Assembly: GCA_028689585.1 (NCBI GenBank)
Contig: JAQVCW010000019.1
Coordinates: 22,612 to 86,611, forward strand
Direction of reading: 5' to 3'
Source of the DNA: Lachnospiraceae bacterium
GTDB lineage: Bacteria; Bacillota; Clostridia; Lachnospirales; Lachnospiraceae
DNA length: 64,000 nucleotides
The notes under the pieces are model-generated. The model was not told the origin of the DNA, did no database searches, and was given only the letters and a program-made list of their open reading frames with translations. The number at the start of each line of letters is the position of its first letter. The first letter of the stretch is position 1. A program made the translations under genes and the position numbers. Positions 43,486 to 53,576 of the stretch are shown in pieces.

Positions 43486-44925
43486 TTAATAGAACTGATG
43501 GGCTCCTATCTGAATTCCCTGTCCGGAACCAGTGTTAAAGTACAATGCTCCGCCTACCGGATTCTCTCCTGACAGCGCTGCTGATGCCGCGTCATAGCAG
43601 GAGCTGGGGACTCCGCCGGACAAAGCACTTGACAGGGCACCGGAAGATGCCGGGGTAAACTGACCGCTCTGGTAAATCACTTCACTGATTGAACCCGGGA
43701 AGGAAGAGCTGGCTACACGGTTCATAACTACCGCGCCCACTGCTACCATGCCTTCATAGCTCTGATTTCCTGCTTCGCAGTAAATAATCGCCGCCAGCAA
43801 ATCCAGATCACTGGAGGATGCTGTATTATCGGAAGGTGCCTCTGTTTCCTCTACATAAGGTTCGGTGTACGCTTCTGTCTCTTCTACATACTCCTCTGTC
43901 GGTTCTGTATACTCTTCTGATGCAGAATCTGAAGCAGTTTCTTCCGTATACTCTACGGAATCGTCTATGTATTCCTCCGCCCCTTCTGCATCTTCCACTT
44001 CTTCTGTGGTTCCATCATCATAGATTGTCTCATCACTGTCATCGTCTGTATAGACATCATCCGTATAAGATTCATCCGTTGTGGTATCCTCGGTATAATC
44101 TTCATCTGCTGAAGTATCTTCCGTATAATCAGGAGCGGTGTCTTCAGAAGAAGTGCCTTCCGTATAATCAGGAGCAGTATCTTCAGAAGAAGTGTCTTCC
44201 GTATAATCAGGAGCAGTATCTTCAGAAGAAGTATCTTCCGTATAATCAGGAGCAGTATCTTCAGAAGAAGTATCTTCTGTATATGTCTCTTCCGCAGCGG
44301 CCGTCTCCGGTGTATATGCATTATCAGAAGCTTCTCCATCCAGAGCTACTGCTTCATCTACCAGAAGAACTCTTGTCACATCTTCTTCCGATACATATGC
44401 CATGTGATCCGCGCCAAGCTGTACTGACAGCCAGTGGCCATTGTCTTCTACCACCGGAAAAGTCTTCCCGTCATCGACGGAATGTATAATGTCCGCATTC
44501 GCATCTGCATCTGCAAATACCTTTACGTCATTCCAGGATGCTTCCACACCCTCTACACCATAATAATCTGCCAGGCCCTTTGCTTCATTGCCATAGGTCA
44601 GATATTCATTTTTAATATATCCTGTCAGATCACCGGACTGAACTTCCGTCCAGATCTCCCCTTTGTTCAGCACCTTTACTGCACCGCCTCTATACAGGAA
44701 ACCAACGACTGTGCCCTCTTCACTGGGTGTCGTTCTGATATTCGCTCCGGTACTTACCATATCATCATTTGCCATCGCAAGACCAGCCCACATCTCGTCT
44801 GTACTGTTCGTCATATCAATACTGAATGCCTTATCACTGCCGGCCATCGCGGTCATCCCTGCAGTCATGGAAAATGTCATCACTGCCGCAGTGCACACTG
44901 CCATATGTTTTTTATTCAATCGCAT
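43486..44925 (-). CDS. Secreted cell-wall hydrolase (SleB/Hydrolase_2 family) with acidic repeats
   Basis: The ATG at 44925 behind GGGAGG gives 479 residues. Layout: signal peptide (about 1-30); SH3-like segments (about 50-185, e.g. GANIRTTPSEEGTVVGFLY); a Thr/Ser/Asp/Glu-rich spacer with four 13-residue repeats of type TEDTSSEDTAPDY plus decayed copies; and a C-terminal Hydrolase_2 domain (AAIIYCEAGNQSYEGMVAVG) with the catalytic glutamate. The family cleaves peptidoglycan, as in the spore cortex enzyme SleB. The secreted repeat-bearing form suggests vegetative wall remodelling. Confidence 0.9.
   Translation of the reverse strand: MRLNKKHMAVCTAAVMTFSMTAGMTAMAGSDKAFSIDMTNSTDEMWAGLAMANDDMVSTGANIRTTPSEEGTVVGFLYRGGAVKVLNKGEIWTEVQSGDLTGYIKNEYLTYGNEAKGLADYYGVEGVEASWNDVKVFADADANADIIHSVDDGKTFPVVEDNGHWLSVQLGADHMAYVSEEDVTRVLLVDEAVALDGEASDNAYTPETAAAEETYTEDTSSEDTAPDYTEDTSSEDTAPDYTEDTSSEDTAPDYTEGTSSEDTAPDYTEDTSADEDYTEDTTTDESYTDDVYTDDDSDETIYDDGTTEEVEDAEGAEEYIDDSVEYTEETASDSASEEYTEPTEEYVEETEAYTEPYVEETEAPSDNTASSSDLDLLAAIIYCEAGNQSYEGMVAVGAVVMNRVASSSFPGSISEVIYQSGQFTPASSGALSSALSGGVPSSCYDAASAALSGENPVGGALYFNTGSGQGIQIGAHQFY
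44110..44290. repeat. In-frame 39-bp coding repeat
   Basis: Units of 39 bases (13 codons) encoding TEDTSSEDTAPDY, nearly identical at DNA level over four copies with partial copies on both sides. Such repeats can expand or contract by slippage without breaking the frame, changing spacer length in the hydrolase. Confidence 0.88.
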
Positions 44926-45025
44926 ATCTATGTTACCTCCCTGAGCAGAACATTTCACTTGTTTTACAAAATTCCGCTTTTCATTCTTTATTTGTTACAA
45001 TTATATTAAATCTTATTACGAACTT

Positions 45026-45054
45026 ATTGTAATTCATATGCGATTGTTTGTCAA
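45026..45054 (-). promoter_or_regulatory. Promoter of the cell-wall hydrolase gene
   Basis: TTGACA (45054-45049) and TACAAT (45031-45026) with a 17-base spacer on the minus strand, about 100 bases ahead of the start codon. Confidence 0.82.
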
Positions 45055-45120
45055 TACCTAATTTTTATATCCAGAATCCGTTTGATACAGTTCACGGCTG
45101 ATTTGAAAAACAGCCGCGTG

Positions 45121-45903
45121 TTATCCTCTCTGCCGTCTTGCCTCATACATCAGCACCGCCGAAGCAATCGCCGCATTCAGAGACTCCACCTGACCGCTCA
45201 TGGGGATACGAATATAATGATCTGACAGACCGGCCGCCTGATCCGTCAGACCCTGGCTTTCATTTCCGATCAGGAAAGCGGATGGTTTCCGGTAATCTTC
45301 CTTATCATATGTATTCTTACCTTTCAAGTGGGCCGCATACAGCCCAATCCCCTGCTGCTTCCACTGCTCAATTACCTGATAGAAATTTTCCGCATAGTAA
45401 AACGGCATCCGGTACACCGATCCCATGGTAGACCGGATCACCTTGGGATTGTACAGATCCACGCAGTCCCGGCTCAGCAGGATTCCCGTCACACCGGCCC
45501 CCTCCGCCGTCCGGAAAATAGTTCCCAGATTTCCGGGGTCCTGCAGATTTTCCAGTATCATGCAAAGGGGAGGCTGACCGGAAGCGCACTTCGTCAGATC
45601 CTCCAGCCGGTAGTGGAACTGCCGCACCACGCAGATAATCCCCTGCGGTGTCCTGGTATCCGAGATACTGTCAAATACCGCATCCGACACCACCTCAAAT
45701 TCCAGTCCCTGCAGCAATGCCTTATGCTCCGGCTTTTCATAAAACCCGGCGGATACAAACACCTTCTGCAGCCGGTCTTTGGGCACCTCCCGAAACATCT
45801 TGATTCCTTCCACAAGAAATACATCTCTGGCATTTCTCTCTTTTGCCTTCTTCTTTAATAGAAGCATATTTTTAATCTGGCCATTCGCCGAACTTGTAAT
45901 CAT
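45121..45903 (-). CDS. TrmH/SpoU-family RNA 2'-O-methyltransferase
   Basis: A 260-residue SPOUT methyltransferase: N-terminal substrate-binding domain (KNMLLLKKKAKERNARDVFL), then the knot motifs LENLQDPGNLGTIFRTAEGAG, LIGNESQGL and IPMSGQVESLNAAIASAVLM. The family methylates ribose in rRNA (RlmB-like) or tRNA; the exact target cannot be read from sequence. A CACGCGGCTG/CAGCCGTG hairpin without a U-run lies directly behind its stop (45093-45120). Confidence 0.92.
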   Translation of the reverse strand: MITSSANGQIKNMLLLKKKAKERNARDVFLVEGIKMFREVPKDRLQKVFVSAGFYEKPEHKALLQGLEFEVVSDAVFDSISDTRTPQGIICVVRQFHYRLEDLTKCASGQPPLCMILENLQDPGNLGTIFRTAEGAGVTGILLSRDCVDLYNPKVIRSTMGSVYRMPFYYAENFYQVIEQWKQQGIGLYAAHLKGKNTYDKEDYRKPSAFLIGNESQGLTDQAAGLSDHYIRIPMSGQVESLNAAIASAVLMYEARRQRG

Positions 45904-46177
45904 ACTCTTCTCCTATCTGGTTCGTTATTCTAAAACAAAGAAAATGGTTCTCGTACAGGAGCACTTTTGATACGGGAACACGAATGCGGGGAACCGTCTT
46001 CCTCTCCAAATGGACCGGATGGGCCAAACCCTCTGCCATCAATGGACGTTACATCCGATCATGGCAAAAGCCTGCTCATTTCCAGTACAATGAATTAGAA
46101 AACAGCTCCCCGCAGGTAATATCCGCTTATCCACTCAAAACCGCCCCGAATCCTTTCCAAAGCGCATCGCCATCGGA

Positions 46178-47152
46178 TCAGATGCTCAGTGCTTTGCTGA
46201 CTCTCAGCATATACTCTGACAAATTCTTCTGCATTGCCAGCGCCTCATTAATATCAAAATCCACATATGCACCATGATGATAACCCACCACACGGTCCGT
46301 TTTGCCTTCCGCCAGCAGATCCGCCGCATATGCACCCATCATGGATGCGTACACACGATCCTTGCAGGTCGGACTGCCGCCACGCTGCATGTGCCCCAGG
46401 ATGGTCGCTCTGGTCTCTACGCCGGTGGCCGCCTCGATACGCCTTGCCATACTGCTGGAATGGCCAATGCCCTCGGCATTTACGATAATATGATGCTTCT
46501 TTCCGCGTTTCCGGTTCTCGATAATATTGTTGATCAGTGTCTGTTCATCATAGTCATAAGATTCCGGAAGCAGAATATCCTCGGCGCCATTGGCAATACC
46601 GCACCACAATGCAATATATCCGGCATTTCTGCCCATAACTTCAATGATACTGCAGCGCTCATGAGAAGTAGAAGTATCTCTTACCTTATCAATAGCCTCC
46701 ATAGCCGTATTTACAGCCGTATCAAAACCGATGGTATACTCCGTACAGGCAATATCCAGATCGATGGTGCCGGGCACGCCGATGGTATTGATCCCGCGGG
46801 CAGCCAGCTTCTGAGCTCCTGCAAAGGAACCGTCCCCGCCGATCACGACCAGACCTTCAATCCCATGCTTTCTGCAGATATCCGCCGCCTGGTTCTGTCC
46901 CTCTTCCGTGCGGAACTCCCTGCAGCGGGCCGTATACAGTATCGTTCCGCCCTTCGAAATCGTATCTGACACATCCCTGGCTGTCAGATCTGTAATCTCC
47001 TCATTCAATAATCCCTTATATCCCTGATAAATACCCTTTACATTCATTCCTAAAGAAATCGCTTTTCGAACCACTGCACGAATCGCAGCGTTCATTCCCG
47101 GAGCATCTCCGCCGCTGGTCAGAACACCTATTGTCTTAATTTTTGCAGCCAT
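46178..47152 (-). CDS. pfkA: ATP-dependent 6-phosphofructokinase
   Basis: Phosphorylates fructose 6-phosphate in glycolysis. The 324-residue protein carries TSGGDAPGMNAAIR, GGDGSFAGA (glycine at the position that marks ATP rather than pyrophosphate enzymes) and EVMGRNAGYIALW. The active-site block reads PGTIDLDIACTEYT where the classic Bacillus form is PGTIDNDI; the catalytic aspartate is kept. It follows dnaE by 131 bases, a pairing common in Clostridia and Bacilli. The 274 bases to the next gene show no convincing gene or terminator. Confidence 0.95.
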   Translation of the reverse strand: MAAKIKTIGVLTSGGDAPGMNAAIRAVVRKAISLGMNVKGIYQGYKGLLNEEITDLTARDVSDTISKGGTILYTARCREFRTEEGQNQAADICRKHGIEGLVVIGGDGSFAGAQKLAARGINTIGVPGTIDLDIACTEYTIGFDTAVNTAMEAIDKVRDTSTSHERCSIIEVMGRNAGYIALWCGIANGAEDILLPESYDYDEQTLINNIIENRKRGKKHHIIVNAEGIGHSSSMARRIEAATGVETRATILGHMQRGGSPTCKDRVYASMMGAYAADLLAEGKTDRVVGYHHGAYVDFDINEALAMQKNLSEYMLRVSKALSI

Positions 47153-47283
47153 TTTTTCATCCTCCTGTTAAGGTAGCCAAGTTGCCCGACAGCTCTCTGC
47201 CTGAGCCGGGATCTATTATCCCACCAGATTAAAATCCATTTCTATATTAAGGCATTTTTCCCCGTTTGTAAAGTTCTAACCGC

Positions 47284-50200
47284 CTATCTTTTTTTCTGCG
47301 CCGCCAGCCTCACATTATCCTTCCCATACAGCTTTGCCAGCGCTTCGATCAGATTTGGGGAAGCCTTCACGCTCCACTGCGGACCCAGACGCTTGATGCC
47401 CTTGGGATTCTTTACATAGATCACTACTTCATCCTTGCCGTCACTGCCGGTTATCTGCCGGTAAAGTTCCGAAGACTTGGCCTGAAATTCCTCCATGGTA
47501 TCGAATTGGATCCACAGATCCTTGGGCACATCGTCAAAGCTCCAGATTTTTTCACAGATCATCTTGCTTGGTTTTTCATCCTCCGCCGCTACCCGGCCCT
47601 GAACGAAGACCTTCTCATCTTCATTCAGCAATGTATTGTATTTCTCGTAATCCCTCGGAAATACCACCACCTCTACGGTGCCCACCAGATCCTCCAAAGT
47701 GAAAAATGCCATGGTTTTGTTGGTTCTGGTATATTTTATCGTCTTCCCCTCTACCATTCCGCCGATGATGGCCTTGATCCCGTCTTCAATCTTCGGGACG
47801 CCGATTTCCTCATCGATAGCGAAATCACTGCTGACCGCGGAGATATTGCGGCGCCACATTTCCTCATATTCTTCCAGCGGATGACCGCTGACATAAATTC
47901 CCAGAACTTCCTTCTCAAATGCAAGAAGATCCCCTTTTTCAAATTCCCCCACATCCGGAAGACGGATTTCATATTCTTTCTTATCCTCTTCTCCCATCAG
48001 ATCAAAAAGGGACATCTGGCCGCTGACAGAAGCCTTTTTCTCCTGTGCCACCTCGTCCATTACCTGCGCATATACCAGCAAAAGCTGTTTTCTGGCAGCG
48101 CCAAAGCAGTCAAAAGCGCCGGACTTGATAAAGTTTTCAATCGTCCGCTTATTGACCTCTTTTCCGGAAAGACGCTGGACAAAGTCCTTCAGGCTGTCAA
48201 ATCTGCCCCCCAGCTTCCGCTCTTCCAGAATCGCTTCGATGACCGGACGGCCAATGCTCTTAATCGCAGACAGGCCATATCGGATATTTTTCCCGTCTGC
48301 GGAAAAGGTGCCTTCCCCTTCATTGATATCCGGAGGCAGAATACGGATTCCCATCTGGCGGCAGCTCATAATATATTCTGCTACCTTTCCGGCATTATCG
48401 ATCACAGAAGTCATCAAAGCAGCCATGTATTCCACCGGATAGTAATATTTCAGCCATGCTGTCTGATAGGAAACCACAGCATAGGCAGCCGCATGGGATT
48501 TATTAAATGCATATTTGGCAAAATCCGTCATATCGTCATAGATCTTGTTCGCCACTTTTTCATCAATGCCATTCGCCACGCAGCCCGGCACCTTCTCTTC
48601 CACATTGCCATAGACAAAATTCTGACGCTCCTTTGCCATGACCGATGCTTTTTTCTTGGACATGGCCCTTCGCACCAGGTCACTTCGGCCCAGGGTATAT
48701 CCGCCCAGGTCACGCACGATCTGCATTACCTGTTCCTGATAAACGATACAGCCATAGGTGGGCTCCAATATAGGCTCAAGCTGCGGACAGTCGTAGGTGA
48801 TACTGTCTGTATTATTTTTCCCCCGGATATACTGGGGAATAAAGTCCATGGGGCCCGGACGGTACAGGGAAATACCTGCAATAATATCCTCCAGGCTCTG
48901 AGGCTTCAGCTCCTTCATAAAGCTCTTCATTCCCGCACTTTCCAATTGGAACACGCCGTCGGTCCGGCCGGTTCCGATGGAAGCCAGAACATCCTTATCT
49001 TCATAATTAATGCGATCCATCTCAATGGTGAGGCCGCTGCTCTTCTCCGCCATGCGCACCGCATTCTGGATCACGGTCAGGGTACGCAGGCCCAGGAAGT
49101 CCATTTTCAGCAGCCCCAGTTCTTCCAGGGTAGTCATGGTGAACTGAGTAGTAATGGAACCATCCGAGGCTCTGGAAAGGGGCACATATTCATCCACTGA
49201 TTTCTGACTGATCACCACGCCCGCCGCATGCATAGAGGTATGCCTGGGCAGGCCCTCCAGACGCTTTGCCATGTCGATCAGCGTATGCACCTTCTCGTCA
49301 TTTTCATACATGGTGCGCAGCTCCGTACTGGCCTTCAGCGCTTTGTCTATGGTGATATTCAGTTCCATGGGCACCATCTTGGCAATGGTATCGCACAGGG
49401 CGTAGGGCAGATCCATCACCCGGCCCACATCCCGGATCACACCGCGGGCAGCCAGGGTACCAAAGGTCACGATCTGAACCACCCTGTCTTTTCCGTATTT
49501 TCGCACTACGTAGTCAATGACCTCCTGCCGCCGTTCAAAGCAGAAATCCACGTCAATATCAGGCATGGATACCCGCTCCGGATTCAGGAACCGCTCAAAC
49601 AGCAGATTGTAGCGGATGGGATCCAGCTTGGTAATTCCAAGGGTGTAGGACACCAGACTGCCGGCTGCAGAGCCCCGTCCCGGGCCCACAATAATGTCAT
49701 TGTCTCTGGCATAGCGGATGAAATCCCACACAATCAGGAAATAGTCCACATAGCCCATGGTTTTGATGACGTCCAGCTCATAATCCAGGCGCTTCTTTAA
49801 TGCCTCCGTCACCGGCTGGTACCGTTCTGCCAGCCCGTCAAAGCAGAGCTTATTTAAATATTCCCATGAGGTATATTCCTTTGGCACATCAAACTTCGGC
49901 AGCTTGGTCACACCGAACTCAATCTCCACATGACAGCGCTGCGCAATTTTATGGGTATTTTCCAATGCCTCCAGAGCATAGGGAAACAGGGCTGCCATCT
50001 CTTCCGGAGATTTCACATAATACTGGCCGCCCTCGTAGCGCATCCGGTCTTCATCCGCCAGCTTCTTTCCCGTCTGGATGCACAGCAGGATATCATGAGA
50101 TGCCGCGTCCTCCGCATAGGTATAATGCACGTCATTGGTCGCCACCAGGGGTATGCCAAGCTCCTGGCTCATGCGCAGCAATTGCTGGTTCACCATCTTC

Positions 50201-50754
50201 TGTTCGGGAATACCATGATCCTGCAGCTCCAGAAAATAATTTTCTTTGCCAAAGATGGCCTGATATTTTAATGCGGACTCTTTTGCATCCTCGTAAAATC
50301 CCCGGGCCAGCATACGCTGTACCTCGCCCGCCAGGCAGGCGCTCAGCGCGATAATGCCCTTGTGATACTGCTGCAGCACTTCCATATCCACACGGGGTTT
50401 ATAATAGAAGCCTTCCACAAATCCCTTGGAGACGATCTTCATCAGATTTGAGTATCCCGTGTTGTTTTCCGCCAGCAGCACCAGATGATAATACCGGTCA
50501 TCATTGGCGCCCTTGCCGTTTTCCCGGTCAAAGCGGGAGCCCGGCGCCACATAGACCTCGCATCCCAGGATGGGATTGATTCCTGCCTCCTTCGCCGCCC
50601 GGTAAAAATCGATCACGCCAAACATCACGCCATGATCCGTGATCGCCGCGCTGTCCATGCCCAGTTCTTTGACTCTGGCTACATATTCCTTTATTTTATT
50701 TGAACCATCCAGAAGACTGTATTCTGTATGGACGTGTAAATGTGTAAAATTCAT
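47284..50754 (-). CDS. dnaE: DNA polymerase III alpha subunit (DnaE)
   Basis: Replicative polymerase of the C family, 1156 residues. Order: PHP domain at the N-terminus (HLHVHTEYSLLDG), polymerase core with GPGRGSAAGSLVSY and the catalytic PDIDVDF near residue 400, helix-hairpin-helix region, and a C-terminal OB-fold (GGMVEGKTIKYTRTNKTMAF). In Firmicutes DnaE usually works with PolC; polC is not in this window. ATG at 50754 has a CAGGAGG ribosome site. pfkA lies downstream. Confidence 0.97.
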   Translation of the reverse strand: MNFTHLHVHTEYSLLDGSNKIKEYVARVKELGMDSAAITDHGVMFGVIDFYRAAKEAGINPILGCEVYVAPGSRFDRENGKGANDDRYYHLVLLAENNTGYSNLMKIVSKGFVEGFYYKPRVDMEVLQQYHKGIIALSACLAGEVQRMLARGFYEDAKESALKYQAIFGKENYFLELQDHGIPEQKMVNQQLLRMSQELGIPLVATNDVHYTYAEDAASHDILLCIQTGKKLADEDRMRYEGGQYYVKSPEEMAALFPYALEALENTHKIAQRCHVEIEFGVTKLPKFDVPKEYTSWEYLNKLCFDGLAERYQPVTEALKKRLDYELDVIKTMGYVDYFLIVWDFIRYARDNDIIVGPGRGSAAGSLVSYTLGITKLDPIRYNLLFERFLNPERVSMPDIDVDFCFERRQEVIDYVVRKYGKDRVVQIVTFGTLAARGVIRDVGRVMDLPYALCDTIAKMVPMELNITIDKALKASTELRTMYENDEKVHTLIDMAKRLEGLPRHTSMHAAGVVISQKSVDEYVPLSRASDGSITTQFTMTTLEELGLLKMDFLGLRTLTVIQNAVRMAEKSSGLTIEMDRINYEDKDVLASIGTGRTDGVFQLESAGMKSFMKELKPQSLEDIIAGISLYRPGPMDFIPQYIRGKNNTDSITYDCPQLEPILEPTYGCIVYQEQVMQIVRDLGGYTLGRSDLVRRAMSKKKASVMAKERQNFVYGNVEEKVPGCVANGIDEKVANKIYDDMTDFAKYAFNKSHAAAYAVVSYQTAWLKYYYPVEYMAALMTSVIDNAGKVAEYIMSCRQMGIRILPPDINEGEGTFSADGKNIRYGLSAIKSIGRPVIEAILEERKLGGRFDSLKDFVQRLSGKEVNKRTIENFIKSGAFDCFGAARKQLLLVYAQVMDEVAQEKKASVSGQMSLFDLMGEEDKKEYEIRLPDVGEFEKGDLLAFEKEVLGIYVSGHPLEEYEEMWRRNISAVSSDFAIDEEIGVPKIEDGIKAIIGGMVEGKTIKYTRTNKTMAFFTLEDLVGTVEVVVFPRDYEKYNTLLNEDEKVFVQGRVAAEDEKPSKMICEKIWSFDDVPKDLWIQFDTMEEFQAKSSELYRQITGSDGKDEVVIYVKNPKGIKRLGPQWSVKASPNLIEALAKLYGKDNVRLAAQKKR

Positions 50755-50872
50755 GCTGCCTCCTGTTATTTATCTGCCTGTTCCGGGCAAAAGTCCGCCC
50801 CTGCACACCGCATCCTTTGCAGGCGCAGTCTTATCCATACGCCGCAGGGCACCTCTCACAAAATAGTCTTTT

Positions 50873-51790
50873 CTATGAGACAATCAGTTCCGTAAGTATC
50901 ATATATCCAAATGCCAGCAGCACCGTGGCGATCAGGAAAAATGTCACACATCTTCCGTGACCTCCATCTCTGCGCCCCAGCAGCTTCCGCATATGCTCCG
51001 TCCGTCCGCTGTGCTTTGCCAGCCAGGTCAGCACTGCATAGCCCAGTGTCCCGCAGACGAGAGCCAGCACCGTATAGAACCCCAGCATCATCATAATATC
51101 ACTTCTGGTAATGGCTGTCGCTGCCGCCGATAAATCTACCTGAGAGGATACTGCACTTTCTCCCGCCAGTACCAGTACCGTACTGGAATTAATGACAAAA
51201 TGCGCCAGCATCGAAGAAATCAGACTCCCCGTAGCCTCCACCAGAAAGGCAAACACCACGCCCAGCACAAATGCATAGCAGAACTGATTCAGATTCATAT
51301 GGAGCATTCCAAAGCATAAGCCGCTGACCAGCGCCGCTTTTAAAATCCCCGCCGGACGGTAGCTGTGAAAAAATATGCCCCGGAACATAAATTCTTCCGA
51401 TACCGCCGGAATCAGCGCCACATACAGCAGATTCATCGCAAATGGCGTATCCACGGCCTCCGTCAGTGCAGATGCCATATAATTCCGGGCAAACAGCATG
51501 GAAACCAGATTCAGCCAGGACATCACCGGCATCATCAGCACCGCAAATAAAATCACCATCAGGATGATGGAAATCCGGATCGGCTTAAGCTGCAGTTCAT
51601 TGAGGATCTGACCTCTTGTAGCAATAATATAGATCAAAACCGGTATCAGATAAATAGCCTGGCTCAGTGCCAGATTCTGGTACAGGGTAAATTCCTGATT
51701 TCCAAAGATAAAAATAATCACATACGGGCTTATGATGGAAATCGCAATCATTATAAATATCAGTCTGTTCGCGCCCTTTGATCGGTTCAT
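50873..51790 (-). CDS. CPBP-family intramembrane metalloprotease
   Basis: A 305-residue membrane protein with about eight hydrophobic segments. The abortive-infection/CAAX protease motifs are all visible: SEEFMFRG (E-E-x3-R), FGMLHMN with a histidine and HFVINSS with a further histidine. Related to CAAX-processing and bacteriocin-immunity proteases; the substrate is unknown. AGAGGAG precedes the ATG. It lies between cls and dnaE on the same strand. Confidence 0.9.
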   Translation of the reverse strand: MNRSKGANRLIFIMIAISIISPYVIIFIFGNQEFTLYQNLALSQAIYLIPVLIYIIATRGQILNELQLKPIRISIILMVILFAVLMMPVMSWLNLVSMLFARNYMASALTEAVDTPFAMNLLYVALIPAVSEEFMFRGIFFHSYRPAGILKAALVSGLCFGMLHMNLNQFCYAFVLGVVFAFLVEATGSLISSMLAHFVINSSTVLVLAGESAVSSQVDLSAAATAITRSDIMMMLGFYTVLALVCGTLGYAVLTWLAKHSGRTEHMRKLLGRRDGGHGRCVTFFLIATVLLAFGYMILTELIVS

Positions 51791-51848
51791 AGCACAACTC
51801 CTCTTTTAATAGTAACGTTTCTTCCGCTTTGCTTCCTGTTTCCGTTAA

Positions 51849-51876
51849 AGTATAGCACGAAAATGCAAAATTCACA
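51849..51876 (-). promoter_or_regulatory. Promoter of the CPBP protease gene
   Basis: An extended -10 box TGCTATACT (TATACT at 51854-51849) with a weak TGTGAA -35 about 16 bases upstream, 60 bases ahead of the start codon on the minus strand. Confidence 0.6.
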
Positions 51877-51963
51877 CCGCTAAAATACAGAAAGCAGACA
51901 TGGCCGCTTTTACTGTATTGGCCCATAACCTGACGGCAAGTATCGAATTTTCATGTGAAGCAA

Positions 51964-53523
51964 CTACAAAAGTCCTGCAAACAGCCGCAGGAACAACTGT
52001 CCCATACGCATTACGGCAGAGCGCCCCGTTTTATACTGCTCCGTCACCTCACGGCACTGTGGGAACATGGAGTCAAAATCTGCTTTTATATCCGCTACGG
52101 CTTTGCAGTCGTAGAAAAAGCATCCATTTTCGAAATGATGGTACAGGCTCCGGTAATCCAGGTTGATGGTGCCGCAGGTAGCCATCTTATCGTCCGCAAT
52201 GCTCATTTTCGCATGACAAAAGCCAGGCGTCCATTCGAAAATACGGACTCCGTTGCGGACCAAACCATTATAAAAGGATCTGGTCACACCGTACACAATC
52301 TTTTTGTCCGGGATTCCGGGTGTGATAATGCGTACATCCACACCGCGCTTGGCCGCCAGCCCCAGTGCATGATTCATTTCATCCGTTATGATCAGATAAG
52401 GCGTGACAAAATAGCAATAACGATTCGCCTTGTTTGCCATGCTGATATACACATTTTCGCCCACCTGCTCCTCATCCATGGGACTGTCCGCATAGGGCTG
52501 AATAAAGCCCTGCTCCCTGGCTGTATAATCGGTTTTGGGCAGATACGATTCAAAATCCGTATCATTCTTATCCTTTTCCTTCACTGCATTCCACATCTCC
52601 AGAAATGTGACGGACAAGCTTCTGACCGCCTCTCCCTCGATGCGTATGCCGGTATCCTTCCACTGGCCGTAAGGATGAGTGAGATTAAAATATTCATTTG
52701 CCAGATTGTAGCCCCCTGTGTATCCAACCTTTCCATCGACAACCGTAATTTTCCGGTGATCCCGGTTGTTCAGGAAAAGATTCAGCCCCGGTACAAATGG
52801 ATTAAATACCCGGCAGTGGATTCCTGCCTCCTGCATTTTTTTCACAAAATCAGTATTAATAAAACCTATGCTTCCCATATCATCGTAGAATACCCGTACC
52901 TCCACGCCGGCTTTTACCCTTGCTTCCAGCACCTTCTGGACCCGCTGCCAGGACTCCTTATCCTCAATGGCATGGTATTCCATAAAGATAAATTTTTCCG
53001 CCTTGGCCAGATCGTGAAGCTGTGCCTCCAGTCCCTTTGCGGCATCGTCATAATATTCCACATCTGTGTTCTGGTATACAGGATAACCTGCTTTCTTCCT
53101 GATATAGCCTGCAATGCCTGCTGCATTTTCATCTTTTGCTGCCATCTCATCCAGCAGCTTTTCATGATCCGGAAGCATCGGCAGAAGCATTTCATCAATC
53201 TTTTGATAGCGCTGGCTCATCCTTCTTGTGGAACCGTTCAGCCCGATCAGAAGAAACAAAATCACTCCAAATATGGGAAATGACAGTATCAGCATGATCC
53301 ACGGTGTTTTCAGGGAAGAGGTCTTATGATCTACATAAATCCAAAGAACCAGCAGGAGCCCCAGTATCCTGGTGAATATATTAATCCACTCCGCATATTT
53401 GTTCAGACTGGTAAACATCAAAATAATCAGTGCCGCTTCCAGTAAAATGGACAGCATTACAAATATCATACGGCTCACACCATTTTTTGTGGCCGCCTTT
53501 TTTTCAACTGTTTGATTTTCCAT
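51964..53523 (-). CDS. cls: Cardiolipin synthase
   Basis: Condenses phosphatidylglycerol to cardiolipin at the membrane. The ATG at 53523 follows an AAAGGAAAG site (519 residues). Two N-terminal membrane helices (about 20-65) are followed by two phospholipase-D half-sites: DHRKITVVDGKVGYTGGYNL and CHAKMSIADDKMATCGTINL, both with complete H-x-K-x4-D. This is the standard bacterial ClsA layout. Confidence 0.95.
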   Translation of the reverse strand: MENQTVEKKAATKNGVSRMIFVMLSILLEAALIILMFTSLNKYAEWINIFTRILGLLLVLWIYVDHKTSSLKTPWIMLILSFPIFGVILFLLIGLNGSTRRMSQRYQKIDEMLLPMLPDHEKLLDEMAAKDENAAGIAGYIRKKAGYPVYQNTDVEYYDDAAKGLEAQLHDLAKAEKFIFMEYHAIEDKESWQRVQKVLEARVKAGVEVRVFYDDMGSIGFINTDFVKKMQEAGIHCRVFNPFVPGLNLFLNNRDHRKITVVDGKVGYTGGYNLANEYFNLTHPYGQWKDTGIRIEGEAVRSLSVTFLEMWNAVKEKDKNDTDFESYLPKTDYTAREQGFIQPYADSPMDEEQVGENVYISMANKANRYCYFVTPYLIITDEMNHALGLAAKRGVDVRIITPGIPDKKIVYGVTRSFYNGLVRNGVRIFEWTPGFCHAKMSIADDKMATCGTINLDYRSLYHHFENGCFFYDCKAVADIKADFDSMFPQCREVTEQYKTGRSAVMRMGQLFLRLFAGLL

Positions 53524-53576
53524 GATGATATTCTTTCCTTTCACCTCGTCCATGCCAGACGATATTTCGCAGCTTC

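Noticed and set aside
45904..46177. Small RNA or gene between the methyltransferase gene and pfkA
   Set aside because: Only short direct repeats such as GTTCCCCG/GTTCCCG were seen; no promoter-terminator pair or coding frame.
47506..49200. 564-codon plus-strand ORF inside dnaE
   Set aside because: It is an antisense shadow of the DNA polymerase gene and has no coherent domain or ribosome site.
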